Assembly: GCA_964454025.1 (NCBI GenBank)
Contig: CAYVRP010000029.1
Coordinates: 7,990 to 71,989 of the forward strand
Direction: 5' to 3'
DNA length: 64,000 nt
Source of the DNA: JAFGBI01 sp964454025
Lineage (GTDB): Bacteria > Myxococcota_A > Polyangia > Polyangiales > Polyangiaceae
The notes beneath the pieces are model-generated. The model ran no database searches and was not told where the DNA came from. It saw only the letters and a program-made list of their open reading frames with translations. Both the position numbers and the translations under genes were made by a program. Of this stretch, positions 25,141 to 34,316 are shown piece after piece. The first letter of the stretch is position 1, and each line of letters starts with the position of its first letter.

Positions 25141-28100
25141 TCAGTATCGCCGCAGCAGCTCCTCGGCCTGCCGGTCCGCGAGCGCCATCGCCGGGTGCAT
25201 CGGGTTCGATCCGCTCGACACCGGGAATAGGCTCGTGTCGCAGACGTAGAGGTGCTCGACGTCCCACACCTTGCCCCAGCTGTCGGTGGCGCTCGTCTTC
25301 GGGTCCGCGCCCATCGGCACGGTGCCGAAGCAGTGGTTCGAGGGGATCGAGAGGTGGCCGACGGTGCAGGGCATGTCCCGCACGCGGCGATGGAGATCGT
25401 CCACCGAACGCAGCGCGGGGGAGGGCCCGCCGAAGCGCATGAGCACCTCCTTCGCGCCACCGGCGAAGAGGATCTCCCCCATCGACACCGCGAGCTGGTG
25501 CAGGCGCCGCACGTCCGCCTCGCCGATGTCGTAGACCGTATCGACGTAGCCGCCGGGCAGCGCACGGACGCGACCCACCGAGTCCTCGCCGCCGACCCAC
25601 CCGGCGATCACCGCCATGTTGCGGTAGCGGGACAGGTAGTCGCAGAACTGCTCGCCCAGGGCCGGAAAGCGCAGGGCGAAGATCCCCGGCGAGGCCCAGA
25701 GGTCCTCGATCTTGGTCCCCTGGTCCATGAACTCGAGGCAGTGGTAGCCCTGGGTGACCCCCTCCCAGGGCACGATTTCCTCCTCGAAGACCCCCACCGC
25801 GTGCCCCGAGGGGTGCATGCGGAGGTTCTGGCCGATGGGGGCGCGGTCGAGCCCCCCGCGCTGGAGGATCACCGGCGTGGAGAAGACCCCCGCCGCCAGC
25901 ACCGTGCAGCCCGCCAGGAACTTGGCGGTATGTGAACGCCGCCCCGTCGTCGGATCCACGACGAAGCCCTCGACCCCGAGCACCCGCCCGTCGCGGAGGA
26001 TGACGCGGTCGGCCTGGACACCGGTGTAGACGCGCCCACCAGCGCGCAAGAACTCCGGCACGCCGCGGCGATCCACCGAGTTCTTGCCGCCCGTACGGCA
26101 GCCGGTGACGCACTCGCCGGTGCCCCGGCACCGCGGCGTGAGGCGCGGCAGCGGCTCCACCTTCCAGCCGAGGGCCCGGCAGCCGTCGCGGACGACCAGG
26201 TTGTGACGGCCCATGAGCCGCTCGTCGGTCGGCGCGATCCCGAGAAAGGCCTCGATCCGCTCGTAGTGGGGGCGCAGCGTCTCGCTTGTGATCCCCTCGA
26301 CGCCGAAGCGCTCCGCCCACGCGTCGAGGGCGAAGTCGCTGGCCCGCATGCAGATCGCGCTGTTGAAGACGCTGCCGCCCCCGAGCACCTTCGGCCGCAA
26401 GCTCGAGGTGAAGTTGTTGCCGCGCGCCGGCTTGACCCCCGAATCCCAGAAGTAGCGGGCGCTGGTGTTCATCAGGTCGTAGCCGAAATCGCTCGCCGTG
26501 ACCCGTCGCCCCGCCTCCAGCAGGATGACGTCCCGCCCGGCCTCGGCGAGCCGCCGCGCGGCCGTCACGCCGGCGGGGCCGCCGCCCACCACCAGGAACT
26601 CGCATTTCTCCACCAGCGGGCCGTGGTAGTCGCCGTGCTCATGGAAGGTGTCGAGCTCGTACGCGCCGAGATCGAGAGCCGTCGCCGAGGACGCCGCCGC
26701 CGCCGCAGGCAGGGCGCGCCCGTCCCCGTTGCGACCCCTCGGGCGGGCGGCCTCGTGGCCCCCCCCGCCCGGCGGCGGCGCCGGCGCCGCCGCGGGCGCC
26801 AGCCGCTGCATGGCCTCGCCCACGAAGTGCCTGGCCGCGGTCGTCCCGATGCCGATCGCGGGCCCGGTCCCCGTGTAGTAGCGCCCCAGCGTCTCGTCGA
26901 GCGCCTGCAGGAAGAAGTAGATGTCCGAGTCGGTGGTGCAGACCGGCGGCAGGAACTTGATGGCATTGAGCCCGGGCCCCGGGATCTGGAGCATGATCCG
27001 GTAGTCGCGGTAGACGTCGATGTGCAGGGCCGCGGCGAAGGCCGCCGGATCGGAGGCCTCGAGCAGCGTCTGCTCCGTGCGGAGCCGGGGCACCTCCGAA
27101 GTGCGGAAGTAGATGGCGCGCAGCAGGCCCTTGCCGGTGATCCGCTCGATGCAGTCGTAGCGGCTGGCGAGCTCGTTCACGCCGTCCTCGATGAGCTTGC
27201 CCTTGCGCTCCGCCTCCGCGGGCGCGTTCATCTCCTCGAGCGCGTCGAGGGTGGCGAGCCCCGCGGCCATGGCGAGGTTGTTCTCGGCGAAGGTGGAGAA
27301 GTAGAAGGCGCCGGCCTGGAACCGGTCGTAGACCCGGTGGTAGACGTCCTCCTTGATCAGCGTGGCGCCGACGGGGACGAGGCCGCCGGAGAGGGTCTTG
27401 GACACCATCATCATGTCGGGCTGCACCCCTTGCCCGATGCTGTCGAACCACCTCCCGGTGCGCCCGAGCCCCGTCTGCACCTCGTCGACCAGCAGCAGCG
27501 TCCCGTGCTGGCGGCAGAGCGCCTCGGCCTCGCGGAAGTAGACGGGATCGACCACCTCACCCGTCATCCCCTGCACGGGCTCCAGGATGAACCCCGCCAC
27601 GTCGCCATAGCCGAGCTCGCGCCGGAGCTGCCCCAGGTCGTTGATGCGGATGGGCGTGGTGGTGGGCATCAGCGGCTCCATCCCCTCGCGCAGCGGCGGG
27701 AAGCCGCAGCAGGAGATGGAGGCGTAGGTGCGGCCGTGGAAGGACCCCTCGAGGTAGAGGAAGCGCCGGCGCCGGGTGCAGTAGCGAGCGAAGCGCAGCG
27801 CCAGATCCGTCGTCTCGGTGCCGGTGTTGCTGAACAGCACCTTGCCGAACTGGCCGCCCGCCAGCTCGATCAGGCGCTGGGCGAGGAGCCCACCGAGGAG
27901 CGACGGATTGAGGATGGTGAGGTTGGGCAGGTCGAGCTCCGCTACCTTGGCCACCGCCGCCCTGATCGCGGGGTGGTTCCGCCCGACGAAGCAGACCCCG
28001 CCGCTGGACAGGAAATCGAGGTATCGGTTGCCGTTGGCGTCCCAGAGGTACTGCCCCTCGGCGCGGTGGAAGAAGGCCTCCATCCCGGCGATGGCGAACA

Positions 28101-28188
28101 TCTTCGTCAGCTTGGGGTGGACGTACTTCTTGTTGAGGCGGGTGGCCTCGTGGAGCTGCTGCTCGATGAGGGCTTCGATGTCGATCAT
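25141..28188 (-). CDS. bifunctional class-III aminotransferase / GMC oxidoreductase fusion
   Basis: One uninterrupted frame of 1,015 residues carries two enzymes. Residues 1 to about 455 are a PLP-dependent class-III (ornithine-type) aminotransferase: LFSNTGTETTDLALRFAR, GSFHGRTYAS, LLLVDEVQTGLGRTG and MVSKTLSGG with the PLP lysine at residue 264. A Pro/Ala/Gly-rich linker of about 60 residues follows. Residues about 520-1015 are a GMC-type FAD oxidoreductase: FLVVGGGPAGVTAARRLAEAG, KVLGGGSVFNSAICMRASDF, and the C-terminal SSGSNPMHPAMALADRQAEE. The ATG overlaps the sulfotransferase stop (ATGA). A plausible job is linked oxidation of an alcohol to a carbonyl and its amination, or the reverse; the substrate is unknown. 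The fusion appears genuine because codon use and frame are continuous through the linker. Confidence 0.85.
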   Translation of the reverse strand: MIDIEALIEQQLHEATRLNKKYVHPKLTKMFAIAGMEAFFHRAEGQYLWDANGNRYLDFLSSGGVCFVGRNHPAIRAAVAKVAELDLPNLTILNPSLLGGLLAQRLIELAGGQFGKVLFSNTGTETTDLALRFARYCTRRRRFLYLEGSFHGRTYASISCCGFPPLREGMEPLMPTTTPIRINDLGQLRRELGYGDVAGFILEPVQGMTGEVVDPVYFREAEALCRQHGTLLLVDEVQTGLGRTGRWFDSIGQGVQPDMMMVSKTLSGGLVPVGATLIKEDVYHRVYDRFQAGAFYFSTFAENNLAMAAGLATLDALEEMNAPAEAERKGKLIEDGVNELASRYDCIERITGKGLLRAIYFRTSEVPRLRTEQTLLEASDPAAFAAALHIDVYRDYRIMLQIPGPGLNAIKFLPPVCTTDSDIYFFLQALDETLGRYYTGTGPAIGIGTTAARHFVGEAMQRLAPAAAPAPPPGGGGHEAARPRGRNGDGRALPAAAAASSATALDLGAYELDTFHEHGDYHGPLVEKCEFLVVGGGPAGVTAARRLAEAGRDVILLEAGRRVTASDFGYDLMNTSARYFWDSGVKPARGNNFTSSLRPKVLGGGSVFNSAICMRASDFALDAWAERFGVEGITSETLRPHYERIEAFLGIAPTDERLMGRHNLVVRDGCRALGWKVEPLPRLTPRCRGTGECVTGCRTGGKNSVDRRGVPEFLRAGGRVYTGVQADRVILRDGRVLGVEGFVVDPTTGRRSHTAKFLAGCTVLAAGVFSTPVILQRGGLDRAPIGQNLRMHPSGHAVGVFEEEIVPWEGVTQGYHCLEFMDQGTKIEDLWASPGIFALRFPALGEQFCDYLSRYRNMAVIAGWVGGEDSVGRVRALPGGYVDTVYDIGEADVRRLHQLAVSMGEILFAGGAKEVLMRFGGPSPALRSVDDLHRRVRDMPCTVGHLSIPSNHCFGTVPMGADPKTSATDSWGKVWDVEHLYVCDTSLFPVSSGSNPMHPAMALADRQAEELLRRY

Positions 28189-29324
28189 AGGGCGATGTCC
28201 TCCGGGTAGCCGAAGGCGTCGAAGACGTGGTGCCACTCGCGCCGCACGGCGGCACGCTGCTGGTCGGTGATCTGGAGCTTGTTGGTCCGGTACCCCTTGA
28301 GCCCGTCGAGGTAGCGCCGCAGCACCGGCTGGGAGCGCTGCCAACCGGGCAGCCCGAACTGCTGGAAGATCCGCTCGACGTGGGCCTCCTCGTGGCCGAT
28401 GAGATCGGCGTAGGCCAGCTCCACCAGGTTCCCCTCGGGGATGAGGCGGCGGTCCTCCAGGTACCGGTCGAAGATGTGCGCGCCGAGGTGCAGGGTCTCC
28501 CGCTCCCGGATCTGCTCCCAATCGCCGTCGGGGACCTGGAAGAAGTTCTCCCAGTCCGTGTGGCTGCGCATGTGCAGGGTGCTGGCGAAGACCTGGTACG
28601 GGTTGCGGTGGATGAAGACGAACTTGGCGTCGGGGAACATCTCCAGCAAGAGGCGGATGCGCGCGGTGTGCGGGCACGACTTGATGACCACCCGCTTGCC
28701 CCCGGTGCCGAGCATGATCTTCTTGATGAGGTAGCGGAGGCCCTCCTTCCACCGCTCGCGCTCCTCGCTGGAGGCGCCGAGGAAGTCGATGTACCGCTCG
28801 TAGGTGTTGCGGTGCTCGAGGAACATGAAGGACAGGTACGGGGAGAGCCCGGTCAGCTTGGCGAGGGCGATCTCGTCCTCGGCCGCCTCGTCCCACCCCT
28901 GCTTGACGGCGTCGTAGGTCCGCGTCTCGTCGAAGAGGCCGGCCGTGAGCCGCGGCAGCACGTTGCGCGTGGTGAGGAAGGAGGTGGGGAAGACCACCTG
29001 GTAGACGGTGGGGTACGTGTGATCCGGGAGCCGTCCGAGGAGGTTGTGCACGTGGGTCGTCCCGCTGCGCCAGTGCCCCAGCACGAAGAGCGGGGTGGGG
29101 TCGATCTCCTGGGCGGCCAGCTTGCGACCGAAGCGCGCGTCCTCGAGGCGCCCGAACGCGGCGGCGCCCACGCTCCAGGCCGTGATCCACGCGGCGCGGT
29201 GGAGGTACTCCGGCGCGACGGCGAAGCCGTTCATGCGGAGCAGCTTGAGCCAGTCCCCGATCTCGATGCCGGTGATGAGCTGATCGGTGGACCAGCGCTT
29301 CTGGATCTCGACGGGCCGCTTCAT
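28185..29324 (-). CDS. PAPS-dependent sulfotransferase family protein
   Basis: The 379-residue product has the 5'-phosphosulfate loop LFVLGHWRSGTTHVHNLL at residues about 79-96, the P-loop-like 'GxxRSGTT' of PAPS sulfotransferases. The 3'-phosphate-binding region follows at KFVFIHRNPYQVFAST. The length and the early RSGTTH motif fit the bacterial Sulfotransfer_3-type family, whose members transfer sulfate to alcohols of lipids or secondary metabolites. The ATG is at 29324 and overlaps the upstream gene's stop (ATGA). The stop overlaps the aminotransferase-GMC fusion in the same way, so the three genes form one translationally coupled operon. Its likely substrate is the product or precursor handled by that fusion enzyme. 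Confidence 0.85.
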   Translation of the reverse strand: MKRPVEIQKRWSTDQLITGIEIGDWLKLLRMNGFAVAPEYLHRAAWITAWSVGAAAFGRLEDARFGRKLAAQEIDPTPLFVLGHWRSGTTHVHNLLGRLPDHTYPTVYQVVFPTSFLTTRNVLPRLTAGLFDETRTYDAVKQGWDEAAEDEIALAKLTGLSPYLSFMFLEHRNTYERYIDFLGASSEERERWKEGLRYLIKKIMLGTGGKRVVIKSCPHTARIRLLLEMFPDAKFVFIHRNPYQVFASTLHMRSHTDWENFFQVPDGDWEQIRERETLHLGAHIFDRYLEDRRLIPEGNLVELAYADLIGHEEAHVERIFQQFGLPGWQRSQPVLRRYLDGLKGYRTNKLQITDQQRAAVRREWHHVFDAFGYPEDIAL

Positions 29325-29749
29325 GGCGCCTCCGCCGCGGTGACCGCCGCCGGCGACGGAGCCCGGTCGGGGAGGGAACCGATCCCGAGCGCCGCAGTGA
29401 TGACGGGGGACTCGGCGTAGGCGACGACGAAGATCAGCCGGAGACCGGCGAAGCTCATGCGCGCGTGACCGTAAGCGGCGGCGCAGCGGCGCACGTACTC
29501 CTGCTGATCCTCGAAGCTGGCGCCCACGAAGCGCCGGGTCGGGGCGCGCATGACGACGCCGAAGCCCACGTCGAAGCCGATGAGCAGCGCGCGCATCTGC
29601 GCCTGCACGTCCGCGGGCAGCGAGGCGAGGTAGGCGGACACCCGCTCCACCACGCCGGCTTCGTCCGGGCCGGGCAGCGACCCGCTGGGAGAGAAGAGCA
29701 CGTCCGCGAGCGCGCGCGCGATTCGGGTTTCGTACTGGGAGAGCGCCAT
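29321..29749 (-). CDS. small partner-like protein of GMC oxidoreductase
   Basis: The 142-residue product begins MALSQYETRIARALADVLF and is helical throughout, with PADVQAQMRALLIGFD and FASFEDQQEYVRRCA-type segments. Small helical proteins of this kind, related to gluconate-2-dehydrogenase subunit 3, often precede GMC oxidoreductases and are either separate subunits or the N-terminal domain of cholesterol-oxidase-like enzymes. The resemblance is in length, helix pattern and position, so this is a moderate call. It has no Tat or Sec signal. ATG 29749 starts the operon; the frame upstream of it is only a shadow of the divergent dehydrogenase gene. Confidence 0.6.
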   Translation of the reverse strand: MALSQYETRIARALADVLFSPSGSLPGPDEAGVVERVSAYLASLPADVQAQMRALLIGFDVGFGVVMRAPTRRFVGASFEDQQEYVRRCAAAYGHARMSFAGLRLIFVVAYAESPVITAALGIGSLPDRAPSPAAVTAAEAP

Positions 29750-29798
29750 CGTCGCCTCGTCGGGGCTGAACCCCTGGATCCTCCGACCCAAGTGCGAG

Positions 29799-29829
29799 TT
29801 GTTAAACCAGTTGGGAGGGGGGGTATACC
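29799..29829 (+). promoter_or_regulatory. possible promoter of the divergent region
   Basis: TTGTTA (29799) and TATACC (29824) are separated by 19 bases in the most AT-rich patch of this intergenic region. It could drive the plus-strand dehydrogenase gene at 30026 with a leader of about 190 bases. The long spacer makes this a weak call. Confidence 0.3.
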
Positions 29830-30025
29830 TCGGCCCGAGCCCGGTGCAAGCGACACGTACGGCCTCTGCGTCGGCCGCGACGCCGGCCGTACAGGGGCGC
29901 GCGCCGGCATGGCGCCCGCGCCTCCGGCCACCGAGCCAGTGTGGCCGAGGGTCGGGCATCTCCGTCGCCGCGGCTGGCGCGCGCCCGGCCGTCGCGCGAT
30001 AGACCACCCGCGCGACAGGCACCCG

Positions 30026-33000
30026 ATGGCGACCCACGAGTACCGCGAGATCCCCTTCAACTACACGTCGGCGAGCGACGCGCAGATCGTGGCGTTCCTC
30101 TTCGGGGCGCCGACGTGGTCGGTGCTCGAGAAGCTGCGCGAGCGCCGGGTCACCGGGCGCTCCGCGCGGCTGCTGCTGCGCTTCATGGGGGACATGTTCA
30201 TGCTGCGGCGGAACCCCTTCCTCTTCCAGCAGCTCGTCGACTCGGGCCGGCGGCGCCGTGAGCTCATTGCGCTGGTGCGCCGCGATCTCGGCATCGTCGA
30301 GCGCAACGGGCAGGGGCAACCGCTGGTCCAGGACCTCATCGAGCAGTGTCGCCGTTACCTCGACGGCGTGGTCCGGGACCTCGCCGGGGCGCGGCGACGG
30401 CGCCTGCGCGTGCGCCGCGCGCTCGGCGCCGTCATCGGCGAGGAGAACGTCACCTTCGATCCCTTCGCGCTGGTGAGCCACGCCACCGACGCGACCGACT
30501 GGCGCCTTTGCCTCCCGCTCGCCGTCGCGCGGCCGGATCGGGAGGCCGACGTCGCCCCGCTGCTCGCTGCGATCGGGCGCCTGGGCCTGCGCGCCATCCC
30601 ACGGGGGGCCGGGACCGGGCTCACCGGAGGCGCGGTGCCCCTCGCCGACGACTGCGTGATGGTGAACACGGAGCGCCTGGATCGCATCCGCGGCGTCACC
30701 GAGCGCGAGTTCGAGTTGAGCGACGGCCGGCGGGTCACGGCCGCGGTGATGGAGCTCGAGGCCGGGGTGATCACCGAGGTGGCCATGACCGAGGCGAGCC
30801 GCCGGGGCCTGGTCTTCGCGACCGACCCGACCAGCGCCTGGGCGTGCACGGTCGGCGGCAACCTCGCGGAGAACGCGGGCGGCAAGTCCGCGGTGCTCTG
30901 GGGCACCGCCATCGACAACGTCCTCTCCTTCCGGCTCGCGCTGCCCACCGGCGCGACTTGCCGGGTGGAGCGGGTCGCCCACCCGTTGCGGAAGATCCAG
31001 CCCGGCGACGTGGTGCGATTCTCCGTGCCCACCAGCGACGGGTCGCTCGACCGCGTGATCGCGCTCCGCGGCGACGAGATCCGCAAGCCCAACCTGTGGA
31101 AGGACATCACCAACAAGGCCCTCAAGGGCGTACCCGGCCTGCAGAAGGAGGGCACCGACGGCGTCATCACCTCGGCCGAGTTCGTCCTCCACCGCGCCTA
31201 CCCGGAGGCGCTCACCGCGTGCCTCGAGTTCTTCGGTGAGAGCATGGACGAGGCGGCGCGCGTCATCCTGGCGATCTCGCAGGAGTTCCCCAACCGGGGC
31301 GCGGAGGCGCTGCAGGCGCTGGAGCACTTCGACGAGGAGTACGTCCGCGCGATCGATTACCGGACCAAGGCGCCCAAGGACGAGCGCCCCAAGGCCGTGC
31401 TGCTGATCGACATGGTGGCGCATACGGCCGAGCAGCTCGCGCGCGGCCGGGAGCGGCTGGCGGCGCTCCTGGCGCCGTACCCGGAGACGCACGTGTTCTT
31501 CGCGCGCGACGCCGCCGAGGCGGCCCGGTTCTGGGCCGATCGCAAGAAGCTCGGCGCCATCGCCAAGCGCACCAACGCCTTCAAGCTGAACGAGGACATC
31601 GTCCTGCCGCTGACGGCGCTGGCGGAGTTCGCGCGCTACATCGTCGATTTCAACACCGCCGAGGACCGCCACAACCAGCTCGCCTGCGTGGCGCGCGCGC
31701 GGGAGGCTGCGACCGGGGCGACGCCCGCCGACGGCGAGTGGCTGGCGCAGAAGCTCCCGGCTGCGCTCGCGCGATGCGACCGCGCCGAGGCGGAGCTCAC
31801 CGCGGCCACCGCCGAGGACCTGCGCCGGCAGCGCTCGCTCCGGCGCCTGCGCCGCGACCTGTCGTCCCTGTTCGCGGGCTACGAGGCGCTGCAGGCCGCC
31901 ATCGAGCGCGGGATCGACGAGGAGCGCGCGCGGCTGATCGTGATCGCGACCCACATGCACGCCGGGGACGGCAACGTCCACGTGAACATCCCGGTGTTCT
32001 CCAACGATCGCGAGATGATGCGGCGCGCCACCCACGCGGCCGACGTGATCATGGAACACGCCGTGGCGCTCGGCGGCGTGGTCAGCGGCGAGCACGGCAT
32101 CGGCATCACCAAGCTCAAGCACCTCGACCCCGCCGCGGTCGAGGAGCTCGCCGCGCACCGGGCGCGCGTGGACCCCCGCGGGGTGATGAACCCCAAGAAG
32201 CTCGCCGACCGGTCCGTGATCGATCAGGTCTTCACGCCGAGCTTCAACCTCCTGGAGCTCGAGGCCAAGATCCTCCAGTACGACCAGCTCTCGGAGCTCG
32301 CCGATCGGATCAGCAAGTGCGTCCGCTGCGGCAAATGCAAGCCGAACTGCTGCGTGTACTACCCCCGCGCGAGCCTGTTCTATCACCCGCGCAACAAGAA
32401 CCTGGGGATCGGCTCGCTGATCGAGGCTCTGCTCTACGAGGCGCAGCGGTTCCGCACCACCGACTTCGAGTCGCTCAAGTACCTCGAGGACGTCGCGGAT
32501 CACTGCACCATCTGCCACAAGTGCCTCGACCCCTGCCCGGTCAAGATCGACACCGGGGAGGTGTCGATCCTGGAGCGCGAGATCCTGGTCGCCCGCGGGA
32601 CCAAGCAGACGGCGCTGGCGACGCGGCTGACGCTCGCGTACCTCGACAGCACGAACCGCACCTTCAACGCCCTCTTCCGGCTGCTCGTGCTGCGGCTGGG
32701 GACGGCCGCGCAGCGGCTCGGGGCGAGGCTCCTGGGCGCGCTCCGGCTGCCCGACGTCGTGGCGCGGGGCTGGCCGCTGGCCCTGCTCCGCTCGCCGGTG
32801 CGGGCGCCGGCGCGACGGGCACTGCACCGCGCCCTGCCCGTGTACCAGCCGAGCCAGGCGCTCGTGATCGAGCCCGAGGAGGCGGCCGAGCGGACCGTCT
32901 TCTACTTCCCCGGCTGCGGCTCCGAGCGGCTCTACAGTGACGTGGGCAAGGCCGCGATCTACCTGCTCCTCCAGGCGCGGTGCCGGGTGGTCATGCCCCC

Positions 33001-33634
33001 GCCGCTGCTCTGCTGCGGATTCCCGAGCGGGGTGAACGCCAAGACGAGGATGCACGATCGCAAGGTGCTGTCCGACACCATAGTGTTCAGCCAGATCCGC
33101 GGCATGCTGAGCCACCTCTCCTTCGATGGGCTGGCGGTGAGCTGCGGCACCTGCCGGGAGGCGCTGCACGCCATGGGCGCCCACGAGATCTTCGCGTGCC
33201 CGCTGGTCGACGTGAGCGAGCTCGCCGTGGCGCGAGGAGCGCCCGTGCCCGCCGCCGGGCACCTGCTCTACCACCGGCCGTGCCACGACTCGCTCGACGG
33301 GCACGCGCTCGCGCTGCTCGCGGGGCGCGGAGCGACGGCCGAGGTCGTTCCCCACTGCTGCTCGGAGGCGGGGACGCTCGCCCTGAGCCGCCCGGACCTC
33401 GCCCACAAGATGCTGACGCGCAAGGCGAGCGCCCTGCGCGAGGCCGGCGCCGCCGCGGGGGCGCCCCCCCTCGTCACCAACTGCCCGTCCTGCCTCCAGG
33501 GCCTCGCGCGCCACCGCCGCGCTGGCCCCGCGCCGGAGCACCTCGCGGTGCTGCTCGCGCGCACGCGCGGAGGCGAGCGGTGGCAGGAGGCGCTCTCCGC
33601 GGCGATGCAACGCGCCGAGGCGGTGACCTTCTGA
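30026..33634 (+). CDS. FAD/FeS D-2-hydroxyacid dehydrogenase (YdiJ-like, probably D-2-hydroxyglutarate)
   Basis: The 1,202-residue enzyme has three parts. The FAD-binding (VAO/PCMH) domain includes AIPRGAGTGLTGGAVPL and NTERLDRIRG, then TVGGNLAENAGGKSA. The flavin-oxidase C-terminal domain includes IATHMHAGDGNVHVNIPVFS and SGEHGIGITKLKHL, with the metal/substrate His residues of D-lactate/D-2-hydroxyglutarate dehydrogenases. The C-terminal iron-sulfur region has two Cys clusters (CVRCGKCKPNCC and CTICHKCLDPCP, near residues 761 and 826) and the paired CCG modules (FPGCGSERLY, CCGFPSG, CGTCREAL, CPSC). This layout is that of YdiJ-type dehydrogenases (about 1,000 residues); the extra length is mostly N-terminal. 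Electrons should pass through the clusters to the membrane. ATG 30026 is chosen because the open frame upstream is not protein-like and overlaps the divergent gene. Confidence 0.88.
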   Translation: MATHEYREIPFNYTSASDAQIVAFLFGAPTWSVLEKLRERRVTGRSARLLLRFMGDMFMLRRNPFLFQQLVDSGRRRRELIALVRRDLGIVERNGQGQPLVQDLIEQCRRYLDGVVRDLAGARRRRLRVRRALGAVIGEENVTFDPFALVSHATDATDWRLCLPLAVARPDREADVAPLLAAIGRLGLRAIPRGAGTGLTGGAVPLADDCVMVNTERLDRIRGVTEREFELSDGRRVTAAVMELEAGVITEVAMTEASRRGLVFATDPTSAWACTVGGNLAENAGGKSAVLWGTAIDNVLSFRLALPTGATCRVERVAHPLRKIQPGDVVRFSVPTSDGSLDRVIALRGDEIRKPNLWKDITNKALKGVPGLQKEGTDGVITSAEFVLHRAYPEALTACLEFFGESMDEAARVILAISQEFPNRGAEALQALEHFDEEYVRAIDYRTKAPKDERPKAVLLIDMVAHTAEQLARGRERLAALLAPYPETHVFFARDAAEAARFWADRKKLGAIAKRTNAFKLNEDIVLPLTALAEFARYIVDFNTAEDRHNQLACVARAREAATGATPADGEWLAQKLPAALARCDRAEAELTAATAEDLRRQRSLRRLRRDLSSLFAGYEALQAAIERGIDEERARLIVIATHMHAGDGNVHVNIPVFSNDREMMRRATHAADVIMEHAVALGGVVSGEHGIGITKLKHLDPAAVEELAAHRARVDPRGVMNPKKLADRSVIDQVFTPSFNLLELEAKILQYDQLSELADRISKCVRCGKCKPNCCVYYPRASLFYHPRNKNLGIGSLIEALLYEAQRFRTTDFESLKYLEDVADHCTICHKCLDPCPVKIDTGEVSILEREILVARGTKQTALATRLTLAYLDSTNRTFNALFRLLVLRLGTAAQRLGARLLGALRLPDVVARGWPLALLRSPVRAPARRALHRALPVYQPSQALVIEPEEAAERTVFYFPGCGSERLYSDVGKAAIYLLLQARCRVVMPPPLLCCGFPSGVNAKTRMHDRKVLSDTIVFSQIRGMLSHLSFDGLAVSCGTCREALHAMGAHEIFACPLVDVSELAVARGAPVPAAGHLLYHRPCHDSLDGHALALLAGRGATAEVVPHCCSEAGTLALSRPDLAHKMLTRKASALREAGAAAGAPPLVTNCPSCLQGLARHRRAGPAPEHLAVLLARTRGGERWQEALSAAMQRAEAVTF

Positions 33635-33740
33635 ACCACGGGCTCCCCCGCGCCCCGCACGCGAGGGGTGCGCCATTTCTTGGCCCTGGCGCCCGGGCCG
33701 GGGCATAGCTTCGCGGGAGGGACCCCCCCGCGAGGACACC

Positions 33741-34292
33741 ATGCCGAAGTGGGATCAGCTCATCGCCGACATCCGCCGGGTCCAGACCGAGATCCGCTGG
33801 CTATCGCCCGACCGAGGCCTCCTCGAAGCGCCCCGGCCGGGCGCGTCGGAGGTCGAGCGCCGCGCCGCGGAGGTGCGCATCGGCGCCCGCCTCCCGCCCA
33901 GCTACCGCGCGTTCCTTGGCCGGCACGACGGCTGGCCCGGCTTCTTCGAGGGGGTGTCGCTCCTCGGCACCGCGCACCTCGGCCGCCAGCTCTACGAGGA
34001 TCGGGCGCGGTCGGTGTTCGGGCGGGCGGAGACGCCGGTGCCGCTGCGGGAAGGACCTCCCCCGCGCTCCGTGCGTGGTCCCCGCGATCTGCTCCCCATC
34101 GGGGTCGACCTCCGAACCACGTCGGTCTTCGCCTTCGACCTCGACACGCGCGACACGCGGGGAGAGTGCGCCGTCGTCTGCTGGATCAACGACCTCGGGC
34201 TTCGCTGCGCGGACTTCACCGACTGCCTGCAGACGGTGCTCGAGCTCTGCCAGGCCGAGCTCGACGAGACGATCGCGCGCGCGGTGGCGTGA
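33741..34292 (+). CDS. SMI1/KNR4 (SUKH) family protein
   Basis: The 183-residue product has the SUKH-fold hallmarks. Residues about 35-65 read ASEVERRAAEVRIGARLPPSYRAFL and then GRHDGWPGFFEGVSLLG, matching the 'E..lg..LP.sYr.fL...nG' signature. A later strand block (LLPIGVDLRTTSVFAFDLD) is followed by an acidic C-terminus. SUKH proteins often act as immunity proteins against contact-dependent or polymorphic toxins, but many lie outside toxin loci. No toxin gene is adjacent here. The start has GGGAGGGACC upstream at about 20 bases and no strong Shine-Dalgarno. Confidence 0.8.
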   Translation: MPKWDQLIADIRRVQTEIRWLSPDRGLLEAPRPGASEVERRAAEVRIGARLPPSYRAFLGRHDGWPGFFEGVSLLGTAHLGRQLYEDRARSVFGRAETPVPLREGPPPRSVRGPRDLLPIGVDLRTTSVFAFDLDTRDTRGECAVVCWINDLGLRCADFTDCLQTVLELCQAELDETIARAVA

Positions 34293-34316
34293 GCGCTGCG
34301 CGCCGCCGCCGAGGCC

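Noticed and set aside
28188..29190. Extension of the aminotransferase-GMC frame upstream to 29190, giving 1,349 codons.
   Set aside because: The extra part reads Arg/Gly/His-rich and lies over the sulfotransferase gene in another frame; ATG 28188 with an ATGA overlap gives the true aminotransferase N-terminus.
29321..33742. A 1,473-codon minus-strand frame.
   Set aside because: Only its last 142 codons are real; the rest is antisense to the FAD/FeS dehydrogenase with its clear Cys clusters.
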